Source: Buxus sempervirens
Lineage: Eukaryota > Streptophyta > Magnoliopsida > Buxales > Buxaceae
NCBI GenBank assembly: GCA_947561395.2
Contig: OX387184.1
Span: forward strand, 58,215,197 to 58,279,196
Direction of reading: 5' to 3'
Length of the DNA stretch: 64,000 nt
The position numbers and the translations under genes were made by a program. The notes below the pieces were generated by a model. That model was not told the DNA's origin. It saw only the letters and a program-made list of their open reading frames with translations, and searched no databases. Positions 45,342-56,889 of the stretch are shown piece after piece. Each line of letters begins with the position of its first letter. The first letter of the stretch is position 1.

Positions 45342-46420
45342 TACTCTCTTACACCAATGGCACTATTACTAGTAAACAAATTATATAAACAAAAGGGAAG
45401 TTATATTTGATAAATTCTCGTTTTGTTTGCTTAGAAGCTATTCTTCTGTTTTATTAGCCATTGGGTGGCAAAATTCAACCACAACTTGACAAACTGTCTT
45501 GCATTTCATCCTCACAAATAAAATTCTAGTTTCACCTCCAAGCACGGAACAGATGAATCATTTTTATTGGAGGAGAAACCCCAGAAACCATAAACGCTGT
45601 AGACACGTTTTGAAATTTGTATATATTGTCTTTGTACTTTTATTATGCTCTGTTCATGATCGTCACCTCTCAACATAAATTTCCTAGTCTTGCCGGTTGC
45701 AATGTAGCAAAAACGGTGCTCCATGTCATGATTGGGCTACCAGTTTCTTGGGAATGAAGGATTTGGGGATTCAGAGAGTCCGGTGACGATGGTGTTAGGG
45801 AAGGAGAAGAGGGCGTTCATGCTTTTGTTCCAAAATGGGACCCTTTCCGGATCTTGATTGATACGATGCGGAAGGAGGATAGGAGGGGGATTCCATGAGG
45901 ATGGAGAGAAGCAAGTGGTTTTCATCGATACCATGACTGTAACTCTGTTTCAGCCAACGGCTTCGATACCAGAACTTCGGAAACGCCTGTCGGTCGAATC
46001 ACAAGAATCACATTTCCAGAACACTCCAATGGTAGAGGTGGATCCAGTCTTTTACAAAACTCAACTGGGACTTGTATTTTTTGTTGCTTGATTAGCTTCA
46101 TGGATGGTCTGAGTTCATGGGGTCGTCACAAGCCAAACCCAAAGAATCCAGCCAAATGTGGACGAAAGCTTCGCTGCAATAAAAAATTAGTTGAACGTTG
46201 CTGCTTTGAGGTCGGCATTATGTCAAAGAAGGAAGAACAGAAAGGGCGAGCAGAGAAAATGTCGGGAAGCAACGAAGCAAATAACGGAAGCAAAAAATAT
46301 TTGCTTCTCAAGAAAAGCAATGATATTGCTTTTTGATTTTTTACGATAAGCAGAAGCAACTGCTAACCAAATATACTTATTCCTTCAAAAAGCTTGATTT
46401 TGCTTCAAAAAGCAAAAGTA
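45342..46420. other. Unrecognised region, possible gene fragments
   Basis: Both strands have moderately long open frames between 45510 and 46090, but I recognise no family. From about 46230 to 46440 the sequence is rich in AAGCAA and TTGCTT motifs in both orientations and is followed at 47172 by CGCAGCCC, which resembles an end of a hAT-type miniature element; its left border is not clear. Confidence 0.3.
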
Positions 46421-47171
46421 AAAAGCAATGCCAAACAATTGAAAGACTCAAGAAAATAGGTATGAATCTTTACGGTCATTGTGTGTTATGTAGACAAGCT
46501 CCGAAAACTCAAAACCAAACAATTGATTTTTTTTTGAGTGTTCATGGACGAAAGAAATTTGGGTCTTTTTGATCAAAAAGTTGGGACTGGTACACAGTTT
46601 CTGTAACTGGGAAGAGGAAGTGTTCTGGTTTCAAGCAAAAGTTGCTGGAGATGGAGTCATTTCAACATTGAGAAAACTCTCCTTCTCAACTATGATCTAT
46701 TATGTTTCGAAGGAGAGGAATAACAGGGTTTTCAAAAGCAAGTTTGCTCCAAAGATTGAGGTGCAGCAAATGAGCATGTAGTCGGTACAAAACAGAATTA
46801 AGACCTTTAAACAGTCTTTACAAGATAATGATCATAGCAGGAAACTTATGGAGACTTGGGGAATTCTCGTTCAGTGGAAGTTTGGTTAAAAAGAGTACAC
46901 GAGGGCTGTCTTTTGATAAGAATGTAAGAGTGATTACAGAGTATAAGGTTGTCTCGATCTGTCCAAATTGAAGGGGATAACTTGGATGATAGAAAGCCAG
47001 TCATTAAACAGAATTTTGTTCTGATCTGACAATTTTTCTGTTTTTGTATTAGCTTTCTCTTGTGGAATCAGGTGATTCATAGGAATCATGTAAATATGGA
47101 TCCTTGCGTACAATTGTGATTAATACAAACTTAACTTTTCCCAAAAATAAAAAATAAAAGCAATGTCAAAC
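46421..47171 (+). mobile_element. 5'-truncated LINE with 16-bp target duplication
   Basis: AAAAGCAATGCCAAAC at 46421-46436 recurs as AAAAGCAATGTCAAAC at 47156-47171. The 719 bp between end in an A-rich tail (CCCAAAAATAAAAAATA). The frame near 46690-46740 reads STMIYYVSKERNNRVF, resembling the W/Y-x-ERN-RxF motif after the zinc-binding region of plant LINE reverse transcriptases. Only the extreme 3' end of the element was copied. It interrupts the AAGCAA-rich miniature element. Confidence 0.75.
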
Positions 47172-47885
47172 GCAGCCCTTATCTTCTTCTTTTCCGTTTT
47201 CCTTCTCTTTTTTTACAACACTACGGGCTTCTTTTTATGAAGTTGAGTTTGGGGTAGGTTCAAAGCTTTGTATATACAAGTATACAACACAAAAAGCCTG
47301 ACTCAAACCACCAACTCTGTGTGTAAAAGATATGAACTGTTACATTGATTTTAATGTAATAGCTTATGTAATAATATCTTTAAAAAAGTTTAGAAGACCA
47401 GAAAAAAAAAAGAAAAAGAAACTTAAATCTATTTGTTTCAACAGAAAATATTTTTCAACAAAACATATTTTCCAGATAAAAATATTCAGTTCGATTATGA
47501 CTAAATTGGAAAATCGTTTCCACTAATTTACATTTTTCCTTTAAAAAAAACAAAAGAAACATCTTCAAATTCTGGAAAATATTTCTTTCCTCTATTTTCC
47601 AATAAAACAAACACAATCTAAATGGAACAAGAGACGACTACAAGGAAAAGAAAAATGGATGTGCATGTAAAAGAAATAGACTTTCAGTTTGATTTGATAA
47701 ATCTAATAGCTTATATTATAATATCGTTAAGAAGAGTAGAAGAACTAAAAACGAAACCTCAATCAAACAAGAGAAAACTCCAGCAAAAAAGTGGTTTAAA
47801 GGGGAAAAAAAACTAGAAAGAGAAAACAATATGAGCAAATAATATCAATTTCTGTAATTTCCGAAAAATTGCATAACTTACTCGA
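47172..47885. other. AT-rich spacer, nothing recognised
   Basis: No gene or transposon end identified. It contains a diverged internal similarity between GTAATAGCTTATGTAATAATATC (47357) and the segment near 47706; only the general pattern is given as the copies are poor. Confidence 0.35.
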
Positions 47886-48487
47886 TTCAATTCGGATTGA
47901 CTTCAAACTTCTTAGGAAACCTTTAAATAGGATTAGGGTTTGTTCAAACTTATAAGAGACATGTTTTAAAAACCATAAAATAAATTTTCTCTTCTGGAAA
48001 AACCTCTTTCATGGTTTTCCTATTTTGAGCCATTAAACCTTTCTATTCCTCCTTCTTATTCTACGTTGGAGTTTCGGGTTGGAGAGATTGCATCGTAAGA
48101 GTTCTTACAGATACCAGACGAGTTCGTTTGGGTGATCGTGTGAGAAGATATTTAGAGTTCTAGAGTGTTGTTGTCGAGCAAATTTGAAGAGTTCTTCAGA
48201 TACTTTCAAGTCTGTGAGTTGCAAAGTCTAACATATGGATGTTGAGTCGTTTGAACTACAGGTTATAAGTCTTATTCTCATAGTAGTGGATCTTTTAGGC
48301 AACTCTGTTATAGCTTGGAGAGTTTTTCTCATGGAGAATTCTTTTTAAGTTTTCCCTTCGTCACCAAATTGCTTATCTCTTTTTATTGATTTATATGCTT
48401 TAATAATTATTTGCAATTTGTGTGGCTTGTTACTAGATTTTTTTATATTAATTTGTATACTCTTTTGTGTTTTCAGGTATCAAATTA
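47886..48487 (+). repeat. Diverged LTR fragment related to the copia element
   Basis: The sequence shares landmarks with the R-U5 part of the 31.4-kb LTRs: CATTAAACCTTTC, TTGGAGTTTCGGGTTGGAG, GAGTTCGTTTGG, AGAAGATATTTAGAGTTCT, GAAGAGTTCTTCAGATA and TTTTCCCTTCGTCACCAAA. Substitutions and indels are many, so it is an older insertion of a related element. No internal region follows. Confidence 0.75.
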
Positions 48488-48547
48488 ATGGATGAAAATT
48501 CCCTTCCTAGGTTTTTCTTTTATTTTTCATTTTTTGGTTGATCCTTT
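48488..48547. repeat. Short third copy of the locus A/B flank
   Basis: ATGGATGAAAATTCC, then TTCCTAG and TTTTCTTTTATTTTT resemble 6878-6935 and 57925-57980 from the duplicated block. Only about 58 bp remain before the CACTA terminus at 48548. Confidence 0.5.
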
Positions 48548-48801
48548 CACTACAAAATTTTCCACTTTTACCTGTGGTCAGTGCACTTTTACCTGTGGTC
48601 AGTGCACTTTTACCGGCGGGCACTGACCACCGGTAAAAGTTGAATGATTGCTGGTAAATAGCACTGATCTGCCACTGTGTCCACCCGGAAAGTGACTGTC
48701 GTTGCCCACCAAACCTGACCCCTGCCCCACATACCCCACCCCTGCCCTCCCCTACCCCTTCCTCCAAAGCTTCCCAGGCAGTTCGTGATCTTCACATCTA
48801 A
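48548..48801. mobile_element. Left end of a further CACTA-like element
   Basis: It starts CACTACAAAATTTTCC and continues with CACTTTTACC and TGTGGTCAGTG repeats and an inverted CCGGTAAAAG. The right terminus was not found before the Harbinger element begins or after it ends, so only one end is supported. Confidence 0.6.
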
Positions 48802-50039
48802 GGCCTCATTTGGATAGCAAGAGAATAGAAGAAAGTGAAAGAAAATAGGCTTTTCCCACTTACTTTTAGCGTTTGGATGACCCAAAAATTGTGTTGTCCA
48901 TTGTTTCTCGAGAGAAAGAATGACGACAACTCCCTAATTTTATTTCATGCGCCAAAGGGTCGGATTCTGCATTGCGAGAAATGCAACGCATAAAACTTAT
49001 CAATGATACCAATGATACCCTTTCAATCTCGTCTCCTTCAGTTCAACTTACCAACACACGCAACTTTCAACCACATCTCCAGAGTTCAGCATTACCGGGA
49101 TTCACAGAACCACTCTTCACTGCCTCCTTCAGAGCCTAACTTACCAACACATGCAGCTTTCAAGATTTGGGCTAACATGTGACTTTGAACTTGTCATTTC
49201 CAAGCTTTCTAATGAAGGTAGACTAACTACCGAGTCGAGATACGGCTATTCTGACATTCACCGGACTCCCATCCAGAGCCTTCAGGTCTCGGCGCTTTTG
49301 ACAGAGAGACCCCAGATACTGTTGGCACAATGTGTATGAGCATCTTGTCAAAGCTCACAATGAGACCGCCAGAGTAGTTGCCACAATCACCATTCTCTAA
49401 GGCCATATTTCTCTGAATACCCATCAACTAAATTCCAATTGATGGTAATGTCTTCTCACCAACAACCATTTTCTCTAGTTTTTTGCAAATTCGTTGGAAC
49501 CCAACAAGCAAATTAAACGAAGATCCCCAATATGTAAATATGTATATACTGGTCATTACGAAAATTAATCTCTAGATACTACAGGGTCCACTTTAACATT
49601 GTCAAGATGGAATCTACAAGTGAAAGATTGGATAATAAATTTTATCTGGGTTCATGCAATTACAATTTTCTTAATCATCAAGTTACAGATGATAGTGGGT
49701 TTTCACTTTTAGTAGGCAAACCCATTCTCCTTGGAACTTCTTAGTCATCATATTTTATACATGTTTTTAGCTTTGTATATTATGTACTCATTGGAAACTT
49801 TTTTCTTTTATTTAGCTTTGTATATGATATACTCAAAGCCATGCATAGATGTGAGATATAATTGAAAATTACATTTAGGATTCTAATAACATTCTTGTTA
49901 TCCAAAGACATTCTAAATTTTCACTTAAAACTATAAAATTTTCTTGCAACATCCAAACAAAACAGGGAAAATTTCCATTTCTTTTTCTTTTATTTACTCA
50001 CATCTCTTTCTTGCATTCTCTATATATCCAAACGGAGCC
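48802..50039. mobile_element. Non-autonomous PIF/Harbinger element, 1238 bp
   Basis: The terminal inverted repeats are GGCCTCATTTGGATA and, from the other side, GGCTCCGTTTGGATA, with TAA on both sides (48799-48801 and 50040-50042), the usual 3-bp target duplication of this superfamily. There is no transposase. The interior between about 49160 and 49440 is less AT-rich than the ends and could be captured host sequence; its antisense frame is not recognisable to me. Confidence 0.8.
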
Positions 50040-50042
50040 TAA

Positions 50043-50340
50043 GAGAAGCCTTCTCTCGCCGACGTCAGAGATCACAGGTGATGAAGCCAATGAACCTAGA
50101 TTGTCTCCTTGGCATCTTTAGAGATCTTACCATGGATCGGGAGGACCCTACACATGATCCTGATCATGTTAGCAATGGGCATGTGCTTGGCCTATTCACA
50201 CATGCCCATGGCAGCAGCAGCAACATTCCGGTTCCTGGTTTTGCCGGTGTTGGAATTGTTGTTGTTGGAATCATTGATCTCCAAACCCGATATATTAGAA
50301 CTCAACATATTAAATGAGATTTGAATGAGACCACGTAGCC
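50043..50340. other. Unrecognised, GC-balanced stretch
   Basis: Three overlapping open frames on the plus strand and one on the minus strand are present, but none shows a family motif. It directly precedes the LINE remnant. Confidence 0.3.
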
Positions 50341-51950
50341 ATTGCTCCAAAGAAGAAAGAACAAAAAACAAAACCAACCTCTCCAAGCCAATGCAATGGA
50401 AGTCTTTGCTACTACATATGGACTCCGCATTAACTTCTCCAAAAGTTCTATTTTCTTCTCAGGAACAAGCCAAAGGATTAAGGATCATATCCTTCAAGCT
50501 ACTGAATTCAACGAAGGTACCCTCCCTGTGAAATACCTTGGGTTGCCACTTGTTTTTTCAAAGTTATCGGCTGCCTTGCTAGTTGGAAGGGAAAACTTTT
50601 ATCTTATGCTGGGAGGCTTCAGATGGTCAAATCAATCACCTTCTCCATTGCTACTTTCCGGCTTTCAATGTTTATTTTTCCCAAAAAGACCACACAAGTA
50701 ATCAACCAATTGATGAAAGGTTTCTATGGTCTGGTCCTTTGATGCACAAGAAGTTAGTGCCCGTCAATTGGGAGATTATTTGCAAGGAAACAGGTGGTCT
50801 TGGCCTAGTTGATCTACAAACATGGAACACAGCAGCCATGGCATGATATATTTGGCTAATCGTTTCAAATCAGACATCCTTATGGGGATCTTGGGTCTCT
50901 TCGAACCTTATAAAGAAAAATAATTTCTAGGAACTCAGAACTCCAAGCAATACCTCTTGGAGTTGGGTGGAAAATCCTCAAAACAAGAAGCAGGGTTGGC
51001 CATTTAATCACTCATAAAATCCATGATGGTCATGGAATAAGCTTTTGGCACAACAATTGGCATCCTTATGGCCCTCTATTGAGATCTTTTGGGAGGAGAT
51101 TGATCATCAAATCAGGCATCCTCTCTACAACAAAGGTAAGTACTATCATAAATGGAAACACTTGGAATCCACCTACTACCAATAGCAGACGTCTTAATGC
51201 AAACTTGGGATCAATTTGGTCAAGCCTTGGTTCTCTTCCCTCCCCTAATACAAGCGGGAATGATCATGTAATCTGGATTAATCTCTTGCATGGCAAATTT
51301 TCTCTCAAAGAAGGTCATTCATCTCTCAAAGCCAATGGAATCTTTGTACTGTGGAGCCACCTGCTTTGGTTTAAAGGGCACATCCCTCGTCATTCCTTCA
51401 TCCTTTGGCTAGCTTTTCATGGAAAACTCAACACGTGTTATACGCTACAAGCCAGGAATATAATTACCAGCTTAGCTTGCTCATTGTGTCATCAAAATAC
51501 AGAATCTCGTGATCACCTATTTTTTGATTGTGCATTTAGCAAAGAAGTATGGTCCCCAACACTCCTGAAAATTAACAACCATCTCCACTGAATTGGCATC
51601 AAGAGGTCTCATGGTTTCTCAATTTTGGGGCTTGAAATGGCAGCCATGCCATCACCTCCAAGCTGTCCTTTGCGTCAGTAGTCTACCATATTTGTTGTGA
51701 AAGAAACAGAAGAATTTTCAAAAGCAAACAATCGAATCCAGCAGAAATTGCCTCTAGCTCTATATTTAATGTATGGTTGTGTATTGATAACAACTAACTT
51801 TTGTTCCTTTTCTTGGCCATAGCTACAGCCATGTATAGCTATGACCACGTTCAACTTCATGTTCATGTTTGCATGACTCCCCCCCTTCTCCCACCTTTCC
51901 CTTTGTAATTACTCTATACTCTTATATATATATTTTACCTTTTTCCAGAA
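50341..51950 (+). mobile_element. L1-type LINE remnant (reverse transcriptase and zinc-binding end)
   Basis: Successive frames read TYGLRINFSKSSIFFSG, then LPVKYLGLPL, FLWSG, VNWEIICKETGGLGLVDLQTWN and, further on, VIWINLLHGKFSLKEGHSSL and HSFILWLAFHGKLNTC ending with CSLCHQNTESRDHLFFDC. This order is the thumb region of a plant LINE reverse transcriptase followed by the zf-RVT domain. Several frameshifts and stops break the frame (for instance the change of frame near 50580 and stops near 50844 and 50930). The catalytic part is missing. Confidence 0.85.
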
Positions 51951-51952
51951 AA

Positions 51953-51981
51953 TATGTATGTATGTATGTATGTATGTATGT
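51953..51981. repeat. (TATG)n microsatellite
   Basis: About seven TATG units at the 3' edge of the LINE remnant. Confidence 0.9.
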
Positions 51982-52119
51982 TACTTGTAAGGTTGGTGGC
52001 TCACTCAAAGCATTTCATTGCGAGATCGATGTTCTTTAGGTCGTGCCACATGAAGTCGGCTTTATAGGAGAAAGACATGAATTTAAATTCCAAATGAAGG
52101 CATTTTATTTTTACCTATA

Positions 52120-53260
52120 CTAGTGGAAAGGCAGGCGCAATGCGCGTGATAACATGGGAAGAGGGGATTTGCAGTGTTTTAAGAATATTGGTATTATTGG
52201 GAGTTCTCTATATTTTATTTTAGCAAAATGCACACGCATTGAAATGGAAAGGAAAAATGACATTTTTTATTATTATTTTTTAGATAATGTGAATTGCTAA
52301 ACAAAGAACCTTAGATAAAAAAAATTTTAAATTTTAATTAAGTAGAAAATAATATAATTATATTTTAAATTTTACTAAATTTCAGAAAATAAAATATAAT
52401 TATAAATAGATTAAGAGTGCAAACTATCCATAAAAATTTAATTACATAATAATTATCTCTTAACATAAGTCCAATATATTGGAGTGATATAAAGATATTT
52501 TATTTGCTATAGGAAACTAATTAGATGAATAGATAATCATAATATATAAGGATTTTATTTATAGTAGGAATGAATAGGATATTGGTAAGACAAATCACCG
52601 TAAAATTTTTTGAATTTTAATTCCATAGAAAATAATATCATTAACAGAAAATTAATGCCAAAAAAGGGACGTGCTTTATAAGGGGTTGATATTATATCGG
52701 GTACCCAATAGGTAAACCGAAATATAGCAGGGAGCGGTCTTTGGTCTTTTTGTTTTTGTTATTGTGCCTTCTTCATCCCACCTCCCAAATTAGAAGCAAA
52801 TATTAGGTGACTAATTTTTAGGATATAGGAAATCCTCCAAAAGGGAATTATTTGAATGCTTTTGGCATTTTTTTATCAGCTAATTCGGGATTGTCAGGAA
52901 AAGAAAAGGCTGAGCGATTTAGAGCGCTTATGAATAGCCGAAGTAGATGGAAACGATAGTTATCTATTTTAATCGAATAGATGTTTAGAAAGTGCTGAAA
53001 TAGTGGAAATGACGGTTTCTTAAAACTGAATCAATGTAAACAGAGAATTGAAATCTTGTGGATCCTTTATCTAGACTCCTTATATGAAATCCTATCTTAA
53101 ATGTTTCAAGAGGCACATAGTACAATCTTGTGGAGTATCCACATAAGGAGTCTAGATAAAGATCCACAGAATTTCAATTGGTAAACAGATATGTTCAAGG
53201 GCATTTTAGGTACTGAATATCGGACAGGATCTGGCCACTTCGCTTCATAACTAGTATAGA
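52120..53260 (-). mobile_element. Non-autonomous Helitron, 1141 bp, both ends present
   Basis: On the minus strand it starts A|TCTATACTAGTTATG at 53260 and ends CTAG|T at 52120, with the palindrome GCGCATTGCGC about 12 bp inside the 3' end. No Rep/helicase coding is present; the interior is AT-rich with an internal inverted repeat at 53041-53178. Insertion between A and T fits the superfamily. Confidence 0.8.
53041..53178. repeat. Inverted repeat (fold-back) inside the Helitron
   Basis: GTGGATCCTTTATCTAGACT (from 53058) pairs with its inverse ending GATCCAC at 53167; the complementarity extends outward with small mismatches through GAATTGAAAT and ATTTCAATT. The arms are about 40 bp and the loop about 60 bp, which would give a stable hairpin RNA. 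Confidence 0.8.
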
Positions 53261-53290
53261 TAGATGTAACAACTACTTGGCACGAGTGGG

Positions 53291-53754
53291 TCGCGTGGAA
53301 TCGCTACTTTGTACATATTTGAAACAAAGATATAATATACTTAACTACCAAAACAGGGAAAAAAAAAAAGCTCATAGCATGCGTCCTCAACTTTTGGAAC
53401 CTATCTATGAACGGATTGGATGGTGAATTCAATCCAATTTGAATCTGGGTTACAATTATGAAAGATTGATTTGCAAGCACAAATGAGTTAATTTACGTGA
53501 AAAAGACAGATCTAATTTAATTGTTTATGCATTCGTATAGAGGTGGCAATGGGTTGGATTGGGTGGGTTGTAAATGGTTTGATGGGTAAATGGGTCGGGT
53601 TGGGTTCTTGAGAAATCGTCAACCCAAACTCCAACCCAGAAATAAACGTGTTGAACCTAACCCAACCCATTTATTTTTTATTAATTTTTATTCCTATTTT
53701 AATTTCAACTATGCTTATATAAGAACTCCATTTAACATATAAAACCTTAATAAA
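53291..53754. repeat. 464-bp direct repeat, left copy
   Basis: From TCGCGTGGAATCG to AAAACCTTAATAAA this is nearly identical to 56179-56644; the only difference I see is the length of one A run. It ends abruptly at the truncated CACTA element. Confidence 0.93.
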
Positions 53755-56178
53755 GGACACTTTTACCGGCGGTAGCTTACCGCCGGTAAAACACCAATTA
53801 CCACCGCTAAAACCATTTCCGGCGGTAACTCCTCTTGCTGTAAAAGATGCCGTCACTAACGCTTATAGCGGCGGTAAAAAGCTTACCGTAGCTATTGCTC
53901 ACTCATTAGCGGCGGTAACGTTACCGCCGCTATTGCTCATTCATTACCGGCGGTAGGTTACCGCCTCTATTGGTATCACTCATTACCGGCGGTAAGTTCC
54001 CGCCGCTATTGCCCATTCATTACCGGCGGTCGATTACCGCCGCTATTGTTATCACTCATTACCGGCGGGAATCACCGCTTCTAAAAATGGTATTTTAAAA
54101 AATAAAAAATGCCATCATGACTTTTAGCGGCGGTATTTTCGGCTTTTAGCGGCGGTATTTCCCGCCGCTAAAACTCATTTTTAAAATTAAAAAAAAATGA
54201 CATCATGTTTTTTAGCGGCGGGAAATACCGCCGCTAAAAATCATATTAAAAAATAAAAAAAATTTTGCTGCTGTCCTTCAGCAACATACATACCGAGAGA
54301 TGGAGAGAGAGATAGAGAGAGAGATGGAGAGGGAGAGAAAGAGAGAGAGAAGTAGAGAGGGAGAGAAAGAGAGAGAGAGAAGTAGAGATGGAGAGAGAGA
54401 GAGAAGTAGAGAGGGAAAGAGAGAAAGAGAGAGAGAGAAGTAGAAAGAGAAGTAGAGATGGAGAGAAAGAGAGAGAGAGAGAAGTAGAGAGGGAGAGATA
54501 GAGAGAGAGAAGTAGAGATGGAGAGAAAGAGAAAGAGAGAGAGAGAGAGAAGTAGAGAGGGAGAGATAGAGAGAGAGAGAAGTAGAGAGGGAGAGAAAGA
54601 GAGAAAAAGAGAGAGAAGTAAAGATGAAGAGATAAAAACATACCTTGAAGAAAGGAAGAGATTCGGCGGGTATTTATAGACTCTAGTTTTAGCGGCGGCA
54701 TATAGATTACCGCCCCTAAAACTTACATTTTCCGCGCCCGCGGGCTGATTTCAATTTTGAAAATCGCGCTTAAACTTTTAGCGGCGGTAATTACCGCCCC
54801 TAAAAGTACAGTCAAAATTGAATCGCGGGAAAAATTCCAGCTTGTACCATTAGAAATGGTCTTTAGCGGCGGTAAATGGCTTACCGCCGCTAAAAGTAAT
54901 TTCGGGTTTTTTAATAAATGGCTTTTAGGGGCGGTACTCTGGTTACGGCCCCTAAAAATGGACTTTTAGGGGCGGTAATACGGTTGCCGCCCCTAAAAGG
55001 GCCTTTTAGGGGCGGTACCTACCGCCCCTAAAGGTCCAACTATAGTAGGAGTCGCTTCCTCTTCAAAAAATGAAAAAGGTCTTTACCGGCGGTTTAACCG
55101 CCGGTAAAGAACGTGTTATTCGCTTATTACCGGCGGTTTATAGAACCGCCGGTAAAGGTTGCACATTATTTTGCTAAGACAAATTTTTTACAACGATAAG
55201 CGCCTTAGACCCCTAAAATGGGCTTTTAGGGGCGGTAAAACATCTACCGCCGCTAAAAGGGCCTCTTATGTACCGCCTCCGAAAACTCACTTTTAGGGGC
55301 GGTACATAAGGTTACCGCCCTAAAAGGGGTCTTTTAGGGGTGGCATGTACTGCCTCTAAAGGTCCAACTATAGGAACAGTCGGTTTTTCTTAAAAAAATG
55401 GAAAAGGTCTTTACCGGCGGTTTAACCGCCGGTAAATAACGTGTTATGGGGTTATTACCGGCGGTTTTTGAAACCGCCGGTAAAAGTTGCACATTATTTC
55501 GCCAAGTCAATTTTTTTACGCCGGTAGGCGCCTTAGAGCCCCTAAATGGACTTTTAGCGGCGGTAAAGACACTACTGCCGCTAAAATGGCCTCTTATGGG
55601 GGCGGTAACGACGATAGCGCCGCTAAAAGGGCATCTTATGGGGCGGTAACGACGATAGCGCCTGTGAAAACTGTCTTTTAGAGGCGGTAATACGATTACC
55701 GCCACTAAAAGGGCCTCTTATGGGGCGGTAAAGACGCTACTGCCTCTGAAAACGGGCGTTTAGGGGCGGTAACAAGGTTACCGCCACTAGTATATGGCTT
55801 GTAGGGGCGGGAAGGATCTCGCCGCCCCTGAAACCATCTTTTAGGGGCGGTAATATGTTTACCGCCGCTAAAAGTGTTATTACTGGCGGACTGATACCGC
55901 CGGAAATAAGGCTTTTTTTGGCGGGACCTTCCCGCCAACGTATTGGCGGCGGTAGCTCTGTTGCCGCCGGTAAAACGTACTATAGCGGCGGTAGGTGCCG
56001 CCGCTAAAGGCTATTTCGCGCTGAAAAAATGCGCGCCATAAAATTTTCGCGCGAAAAAAATGGTAAATTAATTTTTAGAGGCAGAAAGTGCTTTTACAGC
56101 CGGTAATAGTGCTTTTAGAGGCGGGAATTACGTTACCGCCGCTAAAAGGTGCCGCTAATTCTCATCATTTTTGTAGTG
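53755..56178. mobile_element. CACTA element lacking its left terminus
   Basis: The right end TCATTTTTGTAGTG (to 56178) is the inverse of the start of the 15.7-kb CACTA, and the centre is the inverse of that element: GA-rich tract (54293-54640), TATA-like CTATAAATA on the minus strand (54679), GTATGT donor (54643) and GCGGCGGTAA/CCGGCGGTAA subterminal modules. At the left the sequence starts GGACACTTTTACCGGCGG, so about 17 outermost bases including CACTACAAAAA are missing. Repeat copies of the target flank both sides. There is no transposase coding. Confidence 0.88.
54293..54640. repeat. (GA)n-rich tract within the CACTA element
   Basis: Long imperfect GAGA repeat with periodic AGTAGAGA. It corresponds to the CT tract of the 15.7-kb element on the opposite strand. 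The long antisense frame through it is a low-complexity artefact. Confidence 0.9.
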
Positions 56179-56644
56179 TCGCGTGGAATCGCTACTTTGT
56201 ACATATTTGAAACAAAGATATAATATACTTAACTACCAAAACAGGGAAAAAAAAAAAAAGCTCATAGCATGCGTCATCAACTTTTGGAACCTATCTATGA
56301 ACGGATTGGATGGTGAATTCAATCCAATTTGAATCTGGGTTACAATTATGAAAGATTGATTTGCAAGCACAAATGAGTTAATTTACGTGAAAAAGACAGA
56401 TCTAATTTAATTGTTTATGCATTCGTATAGAGGTGGCAATGGGTTGGATTGGGTGGGTTGTAAATGGTTTGATGGGTAAATGGGTCGGGTTGGGTTCTTG
56501 AGAAATCGTCAACCCAAACTCCAACCCAGAAATAAACGTGTTGAACCTAACCCAACCCATTTATTTTTTATTAATTTTTATTCCTATTTTAATTTCAACT
56601 ATGCTTATATAAGAACTCCATTTAACATATAAAACCTTAATAAA
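56179..56644. repeat. 464-bp direct repeat, right copy
   Basis: This copy continues without interruption into the downstream sequence (TAATATTAAAACAC), so it is the original location and the left copy is the added one. Confidence 0.9.
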
Positions 56645-56747
56645 TAATATTAAAACACTTAATAAACATGATTTCTTTTCTAAAAAATTAAAATAATAAA
56701 CAAAATTTACTTGAGAAGAAGATTATTAGGAATATCTAAAAGCAATT

Positions 56748-56794
56748 AAATGAATTTATAGTTTTTTTTTTTGGTAAAAAATGAATTTATAGTT
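56748..56794 (-). mobile_element. 15-bp retroposon scar with 16-bp target duplication
   Basis: AAATGAATTTATAGTT occurs at 56748-56763 and 56779-56794, separated by nine T and GGTAAA. On the minus strand the insert reads TTTACC(A)9, the end typical of plant LINEs. Confidence 0.75.
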
Positions 56795-56889
56795 AGTCTC
56801 ACATGTATTGTATTAAAAATATAACTTTTAAGTTTATATATACAATTACATAATTATATTACCTACAGATTGTATAACGCATCCATAAA

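Noticed and set aside
45510-46090. Protein-coding gene on either strand
   Set aside because: Open frames on both strands lack recognisable motifs and splice structure; kept only as an unrecognised region.
54246-54701. Antisense open frame of 151 codons rich in Ser, Leu and Phe
   Set aside because: It is a translation of the (GA)n tract within the CACTA element.
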